Notes: generated by a model not told the origin, from the sequence alone. DNA of 64,000 nucleotides from Paradesertivirga mongoliensis (GCF_024436395.1 NZ_JAFMZO010000003.1:186001-250000), one strand, 5' to 3'. Positions 25,988-36,595 are shown, counted from the stretch's first letter. Made by a program: numbers and translations.

Positions 25988-28150
25988 TTAAAGCTTTATT
26001 CTCTTTTTCGTTCGGATATCTGAAGACGAGCTTCCGGCAAAAATCTGAAATTGTCCGGGTTCCTGCACCCATTTCATCTCTTTATCATCAAAGAAGCTAA
26101 AGGCTTCGGCGTTTAGGGTAAATTTCAGCGTCTTAGTTTCACCTGGATTTAAAACCACCTTTTCAAATGCCTTCAACTCTTTCTCGGGGCGAACCAAGGA
26201 CGATTTGCTATCTTTTACATACAACTGAACAACTTCCGCCCCCGCTCTGGACCCAGAATTTGTAACGGTAAAACTAGCGGTTACCAGTCCGTTTGCCGAA
26301 GAAGCCGACAATTTCCCATATTTAAAGTCGGTATAGGATAAGCCGTGTCCAAAGCTGAATTGTGGCTTTACTTTATATTTATCGAAGTAACGGTAGCCAA
26401 CAAAAATATCATCTTTGTATCTCACCGTAGTTCCATCGCCGGGATATTCGCCTATTTTATGTGCAGGCGCATCGGCAAGTGTTTTTGGCCACGAAAACGT
26501 CAACTTCCCGGAAGGGTTTATATCACCGAAGAGGATTTCAGCGATTGCATTACCACCTTCCATCCCGGGGTAACCGACCTGTAAAATCGCTTTCGCTTTT
26601 CCCTCCCATTTGGTGATATCCAGGGCACCACCGCCGAACAAGACCACTATTGTATTTGGATTTGCATCCAGAACTGCAGTTATCAACTCATCCTGACCGA
26701 ACGGCATAGTCATATTGGGCTTATCAGCGCCCTCGGCATCATATGCATTATCGCTCCATTTATTGTAGTCGTATCCGTGAGTCCAGCCACCAAAAACAAT
26801 TGCATATTCAGCTGTTTTGGCATTTTCTACAGCTTCTGCTATCATTTTTGGATCGGCCTTAGCGTCTCGTGCAATGGCATACCCCTGCGAAAAACGAATT
26901 GCAGTATTGTTTACAACGCAAGACTGAAGGCCCTCCAAGGGAGTGATCTCATATCGAGGTCGCACCTGAGAGCTTCCCCCGCCCATTGCATTATCACGGT
27001 TGGCGTTTGCACCTATTACTGCAATCGACCTTACTGTATTTTTTTGCATCGGCAGGATATTTCCTCTGTTTTTTAGCAATATGATTCCCTCCTGAGCAAC
27101 TTTTTTAGCCACCAAAGCGTGTTCGGATGTAGCATGCGCCCCTGCAGTACGATTTGCATTGATCATGTTTGTTTTAAACATTACTCTAAGAATTCTGCGA
27201 ACTTTATCGTCTATTACAGATTCTGCAACTTCTCCGCTTTTCACCATTTTTAAAGCAGGCTGGGCGAAGTAGAAATCGTTGAACTTAAGAGGAGGCGTCC
27301 CGATGTCAGAGCCCATTTCTAAATCGGCTCCACCAAGAAGAGCGGCTTTGGTAGTATGAATAGCCCCCCAGTCACTCATCATCAATCCCGTAAAACCCCA
27401 CTCTCCCTTTAATATCTTGTTAACTAAATAGTCGTTATATGTACAATACTCACCTCTGAACTTATTATACGCACCCATCACCGTATTGGCACCGCCCTCT
27501 ACAATAGCTGCTTTGAAACCCGGCAGATAAATTTCGCGCAAAGCACGCTCGCTCATTTCGACGTTTATACCATCTCTTTTGACTTCCTGGTTATTTGCAA
27601 TAAAGTGCTTCACGCAAGCAGATATCCCCTGATCCTGAACACCTTTAATATATCCCACCACCATTTTTGAGACCAGGTAAGGATCTTCGCTCATATACTC
27701 AAAGTTTCGGCCGTTTAAAGGAGTGCGAAGGATATTAATGCCAGGCCCAAGGATGATATCTTTTCCCCTAAATTTAGCTTCGCTACCCAATACCGAACCG
27801 AATGCATAACCTAGTTGCGGATTCCATGTAGAAGCCAGCGTTATGCCTACCGGTAGATAGGTGGAGGAATCGTTCCCTTTATTGTCCAGCGACCAATCCC
27901 GGCCATGTTCCGGCCGAACTCCATGCGGACCATCAGACATTGTAAGTTCAGGGATACCAAGTCTGGAAACACCCGCTGACGTAAACGATGAATTTCCGTG
28001 GATCATTGCTATTTTTTCATCGAGGGTCATCTGCTTCAGAAGACCGGCAATTTTTGATTCCGTTGCAGGATCGGTCTGCTGCTGGGCTATTGCGGGCTTC
28101 CCAACTAAAAAAACTCCTGCTATTAAACCGGTAATAAGTGATTTTTTCAT
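25988..28150 (-). CDS. Glycoside hydrolase family 3 beta-glucosidase
   Basis: A periplasmic exo-acting enzyme of 720 residues (from ATG 28150) with a signal peptide ending near AIAQQ. The GH3 N-terminal TIM domain includes MSDGPHGVR, LGPGINILRTPLNGRNFEYMSEDP, KHFIANNQE and the nucleophile Asp260 in GFTGLMMSDWGA. The second alpha/beta domain shows GIILLKNRGNILPM and YPGMEGGNAIAEILFGD. A fibronectin-III-like C-terminal domain spans about 625-720. It is the last gene of the same-strand locus, and would release glucose from the backbone of unsubstituted oligosaccharides. An ATG at 28195 lies before the signal peptide and was not used. Confidence 0.93.
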   Translation of the reverse strand: MKKSLITGLIAGVFLVGKPAIAQQQTDPATESKIAGLLKQMTLDEKIAMIHGNSSFTSAGVSRLGIPELTMSDGPHGVRPEHGRDWSLDNKGNDSSTYLPVGITLASTWNPQLGYAFGSVLGSEAKFRGKDIILGPGINILRTPLNGRNFEYMSEDPYLVSKMVVGYIKGVQDQGISACVKHFIANNQEVKRDGINVEMSERALREIYLPGFKAAIVEGGANTVMGAYNKFRGEYCTYNDYLVNKILKGEWGFTGLMMSDWGAIHTTKAALLGGADLEMGSDIGTPPLKFNDFYFAQPALKMVKSGEVAESVIDDKVRRILRVMFKTNMINANRTAGAHATSEHALVAKKVAQEGIILLKNRGNILPMQKNTVRSIAVIGANANRDNAMGGGSSQVRPRYEITPLEGLQSCVVNNTAIRFSQGYAIARDAKADPKMIAEAVENAKTAEYAIVFGGWTHGYDYNKWSDNAYDAEGADKPNMTMPFGQDELITAVLDANPNTIVVLFGGGALDITKWEGKAKAILQVGYPGMEGGNAIAEILFGDINPSGKLTFSWPKTLADAPAHKIGEYPGDGTTVRYKDDIFVGYRYFDKYKVKPQFSFGHGLSYTDFKYGKLSASSANGLVTASFTVTNSGSRAGAEVVQLYVKDSKSSLVRPEKELKAFEKVVLNPGETKTLKFTLNAEAFSFFDDKEMKWVQEPGQFQIFAGSSSSDIRTKKRIKL

Positions 28151-28222
28151 TTTATAATTGATATTGTTGGTTGAGTGTCTGAATGATGAAAACAAATTGC
28201 CACCTGTTTGTTCTTTTCAATA

Positions 28223-30604
28223 TTATTTATAAGACTTGATCTGCCATTTCACTCTTCCTTGATACGGATCAGCCTGCAATGTATTGCCATCCACCGAAAT
28301 TTTCTGAAGAACATTATCAGAGGGCAGACATATAAGCCCCAGAGCGGTTTCGCCGTTCGCTGCATAAGACACTAAATCGATATTCGACCAATCCATTTTC
28401 ATAGTAGACTGAGCGAGTTTAATATGCGGAATCACCGCACCGCTTCTAACGAGAACAACTGCCTTCACCGGTCCAGCTTTGATTTTCTGCCAGCCGCCAG
28501 TATACGTCTCACCGCTTTGATAATTTATCCACTTACCCGGCGGCAAATAAACATCACGCTCCTGAACATTCTCTAACAATGGCGCTACCAGCATGTCCGA
28601 CCCAAACAAATATTGATCGTCTATGAGCCAGGAACCCGGATCGTTCGGGTATTCAACAAAGAGCGCACGAACCATCGGCAGTCCTCTTTCAGAACAATCT
28701 TTTGCCTGAGCGTAAATGTAAGGCATTAATTTATATCGCATTTCGTCCGCCGTTCTAAATGTCTTTAAAAAAGCTGGGCTATACAACCAAGGTTCCTTTG
28801 GAGGGGCGCCATGGCTTCGGGTATGTGAGGAAAGAAAGCCAAATGCGGCCCATCGGCCATACAGGTCTTCCGGGGTGCTCTGAACAAACCCTCCGATATC
28901 ATGGCTCCAGAAAGCGAATCCCGAAAGGCCGAAAGATAATCCGGCCCGCAATTCTGCAGCCATGGCTGTATTGGTGTTTGCTGCATCGCCTCCCCAATGT
29001 AAGGGGTAACGCTGGCTGCCCGCCCAAGTACTTCTGGCCCAAATAATATTTTCACCGTTAACCTGCTTTGTGATATCGGCAACCGCTTTATTATATCTTA
29101 AGGGATACAAATTATGCTCATAAAAACCCGTGCGGCCAGAGTGGTAGATACCGTTTGCAGGGGCAGCTTCGCCGAAATCCACCTTAATTGCCCCAACGCC
29201 CAGCTTCAAGAGGCCGGCAATTTTATCCTGATACCATTTGATGGTAGCCGGGTTCGAAAAATCCAGAACCGCGTCCTCATAGGGCAGATTACCTTTCGCA
29301 TCTTTAACTACCAGATTATGTTGAACCAGTTCCGTAAAGAGAGTATTCTTGGGTGTAAAGTAAGGAAGCTGCCATAAAGAAACATGGAAACCTTCTTTCT
29401 TTAGATCGCTAAGCAGCTTTGCCGGATTCTTAAAGCGGTCTGGAGCAAACTGGTAATCTGTTCTCCAGTCGGTTGTAAACCAGCCAGTATCGTAGTGAAT
29501 CACATCTGCAGGAATGTTGTTTTCACGAAGCTTGGCAGCTACATCACGCCCGTCCTTCTCGGAGAAGTACGTAATCCTGCTCATCCAGAAGCCAAACGAC
29601 CAGAGAGGCGGCATGGGCGATTTACCGGTAAGATTAGTGTACTCATTTAATACCTCTTTAGGTTCGCCAAGGAAAACAAAGAGATCCAGTTCATCGTCGC
29701 CGATCATCATAGAATTGACGCCGCTGAAGTACTTTCCAAAATCGCAGGTGATCGGCGTAGATGTATGCATAAACATACCGTATCCCCTGCTGCTCATAAA
29801 AAAGGGAATGGGTTTATACATCGTTTCGTTCTGAACGCCGTTTGCATCATCAGCCCACAAAACAACTTTTTGGCCGCGTTTATCAAATCCCGTAAAAGAT
29901 TCTCCGCAGCCAAATATCTTCTCGTTAGGCGACAAGGAAAAGGCGGCCGACATGCTCCGGGAATAATCAGAGGCCCGTCTGACATACGAAAAAGGAACTA
30001 TCGGGGTAAAAGTTGAATCAGCATTGTCACGACTGTGAACGGTTTGTGTTAATAGCTTGCCGTTCGCATCACGTATTGCCACGCGCCAGGGATGTTCGGA
30101 CACGGTTACGGAGCCAAATGCGCTCGTATAGCGGTGGCCGCCTTTAATCCGGGAATATTTCCAGGACTTATCAACAGGGGCTTTGCCGTTTACCAGCATC
30201 AACGATTCCTGATCGGGCTTAACTTGAAATCCTGAGGTCGCTTTGATCCGTACAGTACGAGGTGATACAAATTCGATGGAAAACGGCAGAGAAGGAGATG
30301 CAGCATATTCTGTTGTCGGAAATTCGTTGGCAGCTGCTGGCCGCAGAACTCCGAGCATATTATCGAACGCCTGACGGGTGATGTAGTTGTGGCGCTTATA
30401 TAAAACCTCGCCACTCGCGGTTGCAGGATTAAATTTGGATAGGCTATCGGCGAGATAATAGGTATTGGTAAAGTCTCTAAAATCGCGGCTTATGTCTACC
30501 GGCGAATTTAATAGGTTCATATCCTGTAACTGCGCGGAACCGACCGAAGAGATTAAAGACAGCGCAAAAACTATCGGAATACATAGTTTATAGTTTGGTT
30601 TCAT
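28223..30604 (-). CDS. GH31 alpha-xylosidase-like enzyme, YicI type
   Basis: A 793-residue exported GH31 enzyme with a signal peptide ending near GSAQ. After an N-terminal beta-sandwich it has LWSFGFWMSRITYFSEKD and the catalytic barrel. The nucleophile lies in GAIKVDFGE (Asp476), a K-x-DFGE signature like that of E. coli alpha-xylosidase YicI, and the acid/base is in HWGGDAANT (Asp540). This signature differs from the other GH31 enzyme in the locus. Removal of alpha-xylose from xyloglucan-type oligosaccharides is the likely activity, though alpha-glucosidase activity cannot be excluded from sequence alone. It is 56 nt from the GH2 gene and 72 nt from GH3. Confidence 0.9.
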   Translation of the reverse strand: MKPNYKLCIPIVFALSLISSVGSAQLQDMNLLNSPVDISRDFRDFTNTYYLADSLSKFNPATASGEVLYKRHNYITRQAFDNMLGVLRPAAANEFPTTEYAASPSLPFSIEFVSPRTVRIKATSGFQVKPDQESLMLVNGKAPVDKSWKYSRIKGGHRYTSAFGSVTVSEHPWRVAIRDANGKLLTQTVHSRDNADSTFTPIVPFSYVRRASDYSRSMSAAFSLSPNEKIFGCGESFTGFDKRGQKVVLWADDANGVQNETMYKPIPFFMSSRGYGMFMHTSTPITCDFGKYFSGVNSMMIGDDELDLFVFLGEPKEVLNEYTNLTGKSPMPPLWSFGFWMSRITYFSEKDGRDVAAKLRENNIPADVIHYDTGWFTTDWRTDYQFAPDRFKNPAKLLSDLKKEGFHVSLWQLPYFTPKNTLFTELVQHNLVVKDAKGNLPYEDAVLDFSNPATIKWYQDKIAGLLKLGVGAIKVDFGEAAPANGIYHSGRTGFYEHNLYPLRYNKAVADITKQVNGENIIWARSTWAGSQRYPLHWGGDAANTNTAMAAELRAGLSFGLSGFAFWSHDIGGFVQSTPEDLYGRWAAFGFLSSHTRSHGAPPKEPWLYSPAFLKTFRTADEMRYKLMPYIYAQAKDCSERGLPMVRALFVEYPNDPGSWLIDDQYLFGSDMLVAPLLENVQERDVYLPPGKWINYQSGETYTGGWQKIKAGPVKAVVLVRSGAVIPHIKLAQSTMKMDWSNIDLVSYAANGETALGLICLPSDNVLQKISVDGNTLQADPYQGRVKWQIKSYK

Positions 30605-30660
30605 ATAGTGGGGTTTATATTATCAGATCAGTCGAACGAAAAAATCTCTTTGGAGCGTTG

Positions 30661-33570
30661 CTAGTTTATTACAGGCCTGTGTTTTGCCGGTTGTGCATAA
30701 ATCTTTACCTCACCTGATTTTAATCCAGCCGAACTACCTTTTAACGTAATTTCACCAGGCTCGCCGGTAGACTGCACTATCACCTGAGCTAAACCGCTGA
30801 ATAATTTACGTTTCCATTGCCCGGCAGGTTTAAGTAATTGAATTAGTCCCGGATTCATATTAATGGATTCCCAACTTTGTTTCTTGAACAAGGGAACTGC
30901 GACAATAGCAAGCGTATTCTTCCCAACCTTAAGTATAGCCGGATCAAGTTTGAAAGTGTCGCCTTTTTTGTTTTCAGGTAGGTTGGCGGCGATTTCCTTT
31001 CCGTTTATAAATAAAGATTGTTGCTTACCCAGACTGTTGTAAAAGAAAGAAATAGCACTTTTCAGATCTTCTTCTGTTAAATTAAAGCTTCCGCGATAAA
31101 CAAGTGCTTTGGCTGATTGAGCAAACTGTTCTGTTCGGTCATCCCTGAAAGCTTGTTGCCAGTTTGAGTCGTCAAAACTGTCAGATACTTCCGGACGATC
31201 ATCCATATTTTCAACAATCTTTTCTTTAAGATCAGAAATCTCCAAAGTAGAAATGGTCTCCAGGTATTTGTCGGGTTCCAATGATGTTGGGTCCCCATTG
31301 CCCACCCCGATGATTTTCCCGGGACCAGTAATGCTAAACCTTATTTCGTTCGTAGACGTCGGGATATGCAAACCATTTTTATCTCTCAAATCAACAGTGA
31401 TCATGGCAAGATCTTCCCTGTTTGCTTTTATGTTTTTTACGTCAGACGATAATTGAACTTGCGACGGATTACCGGTTGTCTTTACCTGGTCGCTGATTGC
31501 AGGTTTTCCATTTTTATATCCCTGAGCCCTCAATGTTCCAGCGCTATACTTCACTTTCCACTCCAGGTGCCCGTTCTTTTCCATCGGCTTTCTGCCCTGA
31601 CTTTTGTCGTTCAGGAAAAGTTCAACTTCATCAGCATTGCTGTACACCCATACATCTATCAACTGCCCCTCTTTTCCTGGCCAATTCCAATGCGGCATGA
31701 TATGAATAGTGGGTTTGTCTGTCCACCACGACCGCAAATAATAGACATAATCTTTAGCAAAACCGCACTGATCTATCATACCAAAGTAAGAGCCGGTTGA
31801 CGGCCATCCAAAGGGCGTTGGTTCGCCCCTGTAATCGAATCCCGTCCAGATAAACATGCCCGCCAGATAATCGCGTGTTGCATAGTGTTTCCATCCGTTT
31901 TCCAGGCTATAGAAATACTGATTCTGCGGCTTATCGTATGAGGCTAATTGATTGTTCTTCCGATCATCCACATAAATCCCTCTGGAGGTGACTGTTGAGC
32001 CCTCTTCTGTCCCCCAGCTCATCTGCCAGGGAAAAGCTTTGTGGTGCTCGTCGGTATTTTTCGTGGCAATGTAATTATATCCCATCACGTCAATCACGGT
32101 TGAGATCCCCCTTCCAACCCCGCCGCTAACAGCTTTGGTGATAAAACGTGTGGTATCAATACTTTTTGTAAACGCCTGCATAGTTTCGGCTATTCGCGCT
32201 CCTGTAATATTCCCCTCAATACCCCATTCTTCATTTCCAATAGACCAACTGATAATACTTGGATGATTTCTGTCTCTCAGAATAAGACGTCTCATATCGT
32301 CAAGATGAGTTTGTGTGATACCCATCAATCGGTTCTCGTCTATTACAAGCATTCCCAGGCGATCGCAGGCATCGAGCAATTCCGGAGTGGGGGGATTATG
32401 AGCACAGCGGTACGCATTATTACCCATCTGTTTTAAAGTGTTGATCCGGAAGTCCTGAAGACCATCAGGCATTGCAGAACCCACACCAGCATGATCCTGG
32501 TGATTGTTGCTACCCTTAATTTTTACCCGTTTCCCGTTAAGAAAGAAGCCCTTATCGGGATCAAAACGAATACTGCGAATTCCAAAAGTGGTTTCGTACC
32601 GGTCAACAATTTTGTCGTCTTGCTTTACCGTGGTGAGAAGCTTATGAAGATAAGGATCTTCCAACGACCACAACCTTGCATTGGCAACCTGCATCGCACT
32701 GGAGATGTCTTTGGTTTCGTAGGCGTTTAGTTTAAGGTCGGCAAGGTGAGCTGAAGCAAGTTTTTTTCCAGCCGCGTTGAATACTTCCTGCAGGATCGAA
32801 AACGATTTCGGTGTCTTCGCTTCGTTGATCAAAGTTGCCTGCACATTAACAGTAGCATCATTGCCTTTGACTTGTGAATTCACAAAGGTACCATCGGACT
32901 TAACATGCAACTCATCAAGTTTATTAAGCCAAACATGACGGTAAATACCGGCACCTTCATAGAACCAGCCTTCTTCCATCGTAGCATCCGCCCTCACAGC
33001 TACTACATTATCACCTCCATAGTTCAGATAATCGGTAATATCGTATTCAAACCCAAGATAGCCGCTCGGATGAGTTCCCAGGTAATGGCCGTTAACCCAT
33101 ACTATTGAATTTCGAAATACACCGTCAAAAGCAATATGAATACGTCGGCCCAAATCCTGGGCCGGGATCTTAAATGTTTTACGGTACCAACCAATGCTCG
33201 CCTCTGGAAAGTTCCTCCCGATCGCTTTAAATCCGTGGCTGTAACTCCCTTTTTCACTAAAGCCTTGCTCAACTGCCCAATCGTGGGGCAAATCCAGTTT
33301 TCTCCAGCTGCGATCATCAAATCCGGCTGCAGCGGGCCCATCACCATACCCTGCTTTCGCCAGATACGAAAAGTAACCTGTTCCGTTATTGAAATCCTTT
33401 TTTGTATCAGAGGGATGTCCGAATGCAAACTTCCAGCCAAAATCCATTAAAAGTCGCTCCCTTGGGATTTGTGTAGTTTCCTGAGCAAACAGAAAATGCG
33501 AATAGATAATCTGACCAATTATGGTGACGAGAACTTTTATTGAGATATCTTTTAGTATGTATGTGTTCAT
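30661..33570 (-). CDS. GH2 beta-galactosidase with DUF4982-type C-terminal domains
   Basis: The 969-residue exported enzyme has the GH2 order: sugar-binding sandwich (FDGVFRNSIVWVNGHYLG), immunoglobulin-like domain, TIM barrel with GNNAYRCAHNPPTPELLD, acid/base Glu447 in SIGNEEWG, and nucleophile probably Glu522 in WGTEEGSTV. A DUF4982-like domain follows (IHIMPHWNWPGKEGQLIDVW, SNADEVELFLN), then an Ig-like domain with FSITGPGKIIGVGNGDPTS. A region inserted near residues 770-880 resembles a galactose-binding jelly roll. In this locus it would remove terminal beta-galactose from xyloglucan side chains. The signal peptide is MNTYILKDISIKVLVTIIGQ onward. Confidence 0.9.
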   Translation of the reverse strand: MNTYILKDISIKVLVTIIGQIIYSHFLFAQETTQIPRERLLMDFGWKFAFGHPSDTKKDFNNGTGYFSYLAKAGYGDGPAAAGFDDRSWRKLDLPHDWAVEQGFSEKGSYSHGFKAIGRNFPEASIGWYRKTFKIPAQDLGRRIHIAFDGVFRNSIVWVNGHYLGTHPSGYLGFEYDITDYLNYGGDNVVAVRADATMEEGWFYEGAGIYRHVWLNKLDELHVKSDGTFVNSQVKGNDATVNVQATLINEAKTPKSFSILQEVFNAAGKKLASAHLADLKLNAYETKDISSAMQVANARLWSLEDPYLHKLLTTVKQDDKIVDRYETTFGIRSIRFDPDKGFFLNGKRVKIKGSNNHQDHAGVGSAMPDGLQDFRINTLKQMGNNAYRCAHNPPTPELLDACDRLGMLVIDENRLMGITQTHLDDMRRLILRDRNHPSIISWSIGNEEWGIEGNITGARIAETMQAFTKSIDTTRFITKAVSGGVGRGISTVIDVMGYNYIATKNTDEHHKAFPWQMSWGTEEGSTVTSRGIYVDDRKNNQLASYDKPQNQYFYSLENGWKHYATRDYLAGMFIWTGFDYRGEPTPFGWPSTGSYFGMIDQCGFAKDYVYYLRSWWTDKPTIHIMPHWNWPGKEGQLIDVWVYSNADEVELFLNDKSQGRKPMEKNGHLEWKVKYSAGTLRAQGYKNGKPAISDQVKTTGNPSQVQLSSDVKNIKANREDLAMITVDLRDKNGLHIPTSTNEIRFSITGPGKIIGVGNGDPTSLEPDKYLETISTLEISDLKEKIVENMDDRPEVSDSFDDSNWQQAFRDDRTEQFAQSAKALVYRGSFNLTEEDLKSAISFFYNSLGKQQSLFINGKEIAANLPENKKGDTFKLDPAILKVGKNTLAIVAVPLFKKQSWESINMNPGLIQLLKPAGQWKRKLFSGLAQVIVQSTGEPGEITLKGSSAGLKSGEVKIYAQPAKHRPVIN

Positions 33571-33599
33571 TTATATTTCATATAACTACCCAACAAATA

Positions 33600-33626
33600 G
33601 CAGAGAGGCCTGGGAGGCCACTCTGC
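33600..33626. repeat. Hairpin between GH31 and GH2
   Basis: GCAGAG-A-GGCC, loop TGGGA, GGCC-A-CTCTGC: ten pairs with one A-A mismatch in the 187-bp spacer between GH31-PA14 and GH2. It has no T-run, so it is more likely an mRNA processing or stability element than a terminator. Confidence 0.5.
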
Positions 33627-33757
33627 CAGCATATAACCAATTGAAGGTGGGATTTTATGTATTCATTTTTCTTTCGATTCAACTACAATATAACATCTAC
33701 CCATCTTTCATGAGTTGTATGGATCTGATATTTCGGCTTTACCATTACCCGCACGGC

Positions 33758-36595
33758 TTACATCCTGATTTTTATTTCGTCCCCTTTGTACGTAGAAATC
33801 ACATCTGGCTTCACTGTAAAATCAAGAGCTTTATCTGATTCCGGACTCACCCACACTATTTTAAACGTCCGCTCATTGAGCATTCCCGGAAAAGTTCCCA
33901 TACGTTTTCCGATAGATAAGGTTTTGAGCTTTTCATTATAACCGAACGTGATTTTTGAATGTAGTCCTTTTTCATAATTATAGTTGGTGTCCTCGTCTTC
34001 GTATAAGTCGAACTTAGCATCCTTACCAGTATATACATACAGAATTATCGTGTCTGCTTTCTTTTGTGATGTGTATTGAAGTTCTGGTCCGTAAGGAATG
34101 ATTGAGCCTTCTTTAACATATACCGGCATCCTTTCATATGGAGCATCAACGGTTATTTTCCTTCCCCCGTTAAGGTATTTTCCTGTGTACAGATCGTACC
34201 AGTTTGCGCCAGCGGGCAGATATAATTCTCTATTTTTTGCTCCATACGTATATACCGGATTGATAAGAAACGAAGGGCCGAACATATACTGATCCGCAAT
34301 ATTCTTTACCTTCTCATCTTTACCAAAATCCATGATCAATCCGCGCATCAAAGTATAATCGTCGTGATAGGTTTTTCCAACCAACGAATAGATATAAGGC
34401 ATAAGGCGATATCTCAGCTTGTTGTAATACATCATACTCCGATAGGCCGGATGTTCTTCAGGAGCAATGTTATAAATTTCGCGATACGGAAACTGGCCAT
34501 GCACTCTGAACAGAGGCGAAAACGCGCCAAATTGGTACCAGCGTGTTTGCAATTCGCGCCACTCGTCTAAATCGGCTCCTTTAGCATTTTCGTACCGTTT
34601 TTCTACAGCGAATCCGCCGATATCGGTTGTCCAGTATGGAATTCCAGAGAGTGAAAAGTTGATCCCGGCAGGGATTTGAGCTTTAAAGTCTTCCCAACGG
34701 GCGCCGATATCGCCGCTCCATGTTGCGGCTGCATATCTTTGCAATCCGGCATAGGCCGAACGCGTAAGAATAAATACCCTTTCGTTAGGATTGGTTGCCC
34801 GTTGCCCCTCGTATATCCCCTTTGCATTTTGTAAAGGGAAGGCGTTGAAATACTTGGTTGATGAGCCAAGATATGTAGGGTTCATTATTTCCTTTCGGCT
34901 GGCGATATCCAAATTAGAATGGATATCGGGTTCGGATGCATCCATCCACCATGCGTCCACTCCTTTACTGTAAAGGTGCTTATTGAGCAAATTCCAGAAA
35001 CCGTCCCGCGCTTTTGGGTTATAGGCGTCGTAGAATGTATTTCTATATCCCTTGCCTATCCAATCACGCCGGCCGTCAATAATATTTCGCTTATAAAGCC
35101 AGCCGTTCTTGTCAAACTCTTTATAGGTGTCAATTCCTTCATAAAACTTCGCCCATACCGAAATCATGAAACGTGTATTGTACTTTTCGTGAAGGTCTTT
35201 GATCATCCCCTCTGCGTCGGGAAACCGCAATTCATCAAACTGCTGGCTTCCCCATTGATCTTCCTTCCAGTATGACCAATCAAGTACAATGTTATCCAGA
35301 GGAATTTTGCGATCTCTGAATTCTTTCACAGTGTTCAGTATTTCGTTCTGGGTTTTATAGCGTTCGCGACTTTGCCACAGGCCCATCGCCCATTTCGGCA
35401 TCATAGAGGCTTTTCCTGTCAGGGTTCTATACCCGCTGATTACTTCGTCGGCATTTTTACCATAAACAAAATAATAGTTAATCGCATCTCCTGCTTCAGA
35501 TTGGAAGGTCAACTGATTCTTGTCCTTTTCGGGTACCGGCCCCAACCAGTTCATGGAGATATAAGATTCTTTTCCGTCGGGGTTCCATTCAATTTTTAGA
35601 GAACAAGGCTTATCCTTGATTAAACTAATACTGGTCAACTCCGTTCCCGGATTCCAGGCCTGGCGCCATTTGTCGGCAACCAGCTTTCCGTCGAGCCAGA
35701 TTTTAAGATAACCGCCATATTTCGTCAAAAAGCTGTGCAGGCCCGAATATGGTGATATAAATGAGCCTTCCCAGGTGATGATACCGCTCCCCAGTATGTA
35801 ACCTTCCGGAAATTTGGTTTGATCTTTCAGGTATGAATAGTCGATAACGGATTCTGGTCTGACAACCGGATTAGATTCAGTATTTTTTGAATTGTATGTA
35901 GCTGTAAGCCAACCGCCGGCACCATCCTTAGAAATTAATTTTAAAGATGACAGAGGCAAATAATCTCTAACGTCCCCTACCTTTGTTATGGAATAATTAT
36001 CCCATAAAATCCCATAGTTATTACTGGAAACTAAAAACGGAACCGCCACCTCTGTGTTATTTTGCAGCAGTTCTACTTGCGTCCCATTATAATTCATTAT
36101 CCCATTCTGGTGCTGACCTAATCCGTAAAAAGCTTCGTCGGGTGCTATCTGAAAAACCTGCTTAATTGCATAAGATGATTCGCCGTCAAACAACACCGGC
36201 TTAAGTGATTTCTTACCATTTAAAAGAATGACTTTCCCCGAGGCATCCTTAAATACCAGCGCACCAGTCTTTAAAGAGACGTCCACAACTAAAGCTGCAG
36301 TGTGTAGAAACAGCCGGTCTCCCATTTGTTTCACATCCCATTTCACCGCAGGCATTTTTTCGTTACTAATCATTAAGCTCGCAGGAGACGCCGCATTATC
36401 TGTGGCAGCAGCTACTATATGTATTATATTATCTGATATTACCTCCAGCCTCATAGACTCACATTCTGCTTCTGCTGGCAGATCAATCGACACTCCAGTA
36501 GCCAGCCTTTTATAGGTCCCCATCTGAGCATAAGACGAACTATTACCAATAAGCACGTAAAAAGAGCAGGCAATAAAGATTATTTTTTTAAACAT
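33758..36595 (-). CDS. GH31 alpha-xylosidase with inserted PA14 domain
   Basis: A 945-residue exported enzyme. The N-terminal GH31 sandwich is interrupted by a PA14 domain at about residues 245-355 (GIITWEGSFISPYSGLHSFL, YLKIWLDGKLV), an arrangement known from xyloglucan-active alpha-xylosidases CjXyl31A and BoGH31A. The barrel carries NIVLDWSYWKEDQWG, the nucleophile Asp552 in WWMDASEPD, and the acid/base Asp629 in WSGDIGARW. It is the first enzyme gene after the hybrid two-component regulator and has a consensus promoter upstream. Xyloglucan oligosaccharides are the likely substrate, with PA14 helping to hold longer chains. Confidence 0.93.
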   Translation of the reverse strand: MFKKIIFIACSFYVLIGNSSSYAQMGTYKRLATGVSIDLPAEAECESMRLEVISDNIIHIVAAATDNAASPASLMISNEKMPAVKWDVKQMGDRLFLHTAALVVDVSLKTGALVFKDASGKVILLNGKKSLKPVLFDGESSYAIKQVFQIAPDEAFYGLGQHQNGIMNYNGTQVELLQNNTEVAVPFLVSSNNYGILWDNYSITKVGDVRDYLPLSSLKLISKDGAGGWLTATYNSKNTESNPVVRPESVIDYSYLKDQTKFPEGYILGSGIITWEGSFISPYSGLHSFLTKYGGYLKIWLDGKLVADKWRQAWNPGTELTSISLIKDKPCSLKIEWNPDGKESYISMNWLGPVPEKDKNQLTFQSEAGDAINYYFVYGKNADEVISGYRTLTGKASMMPKWAMGLWQSRERYKTQNEILNTVKEFRDRKIPLDNIVLDWSYWKEDQWGSQQFDELRFPDAEGMIKDLHEKYNTRFMISVWAKFYEGIDTYKEFDKNGWLYKRNIIDGRRDWIGKGYRNTFYDAYNPKARDGFWNLLNKHLYSKGVDAWWMDASEPDIHSNLDIASRKEIMNPTYLGSSTKYFNAFPLQNAKGIYEGQRATNPNERVFILTRSAYAGLQRYAAATWSGDIGARWEDFKAQIPAGINFSLSGIPYWTTDIGGFAVEKRYENAKGADLDEWRELQTRWYQFGAFSPLFRVHGQFPYREIYNIAPEEHPAYRSMMYYNKLRYRLMPYIYSLVGKTYHDDYTLMRGLIMDFGKDEKVKNIADQYMFGPSFLINPVYTYGAKNRELYLPAGANWYDLYTGKYLNGGRKITVDAPYERMPVYVKEGSIIPYGPELQYTSQKKADTIILYVYTGKDAKFDLYEDEDTNYNYEKGLHSKITFGYNEKLKTLSIGKRMGTFPGMLNERTFKIVWVSPESDKALDFTVKPDVISTYKGDEIKIRM

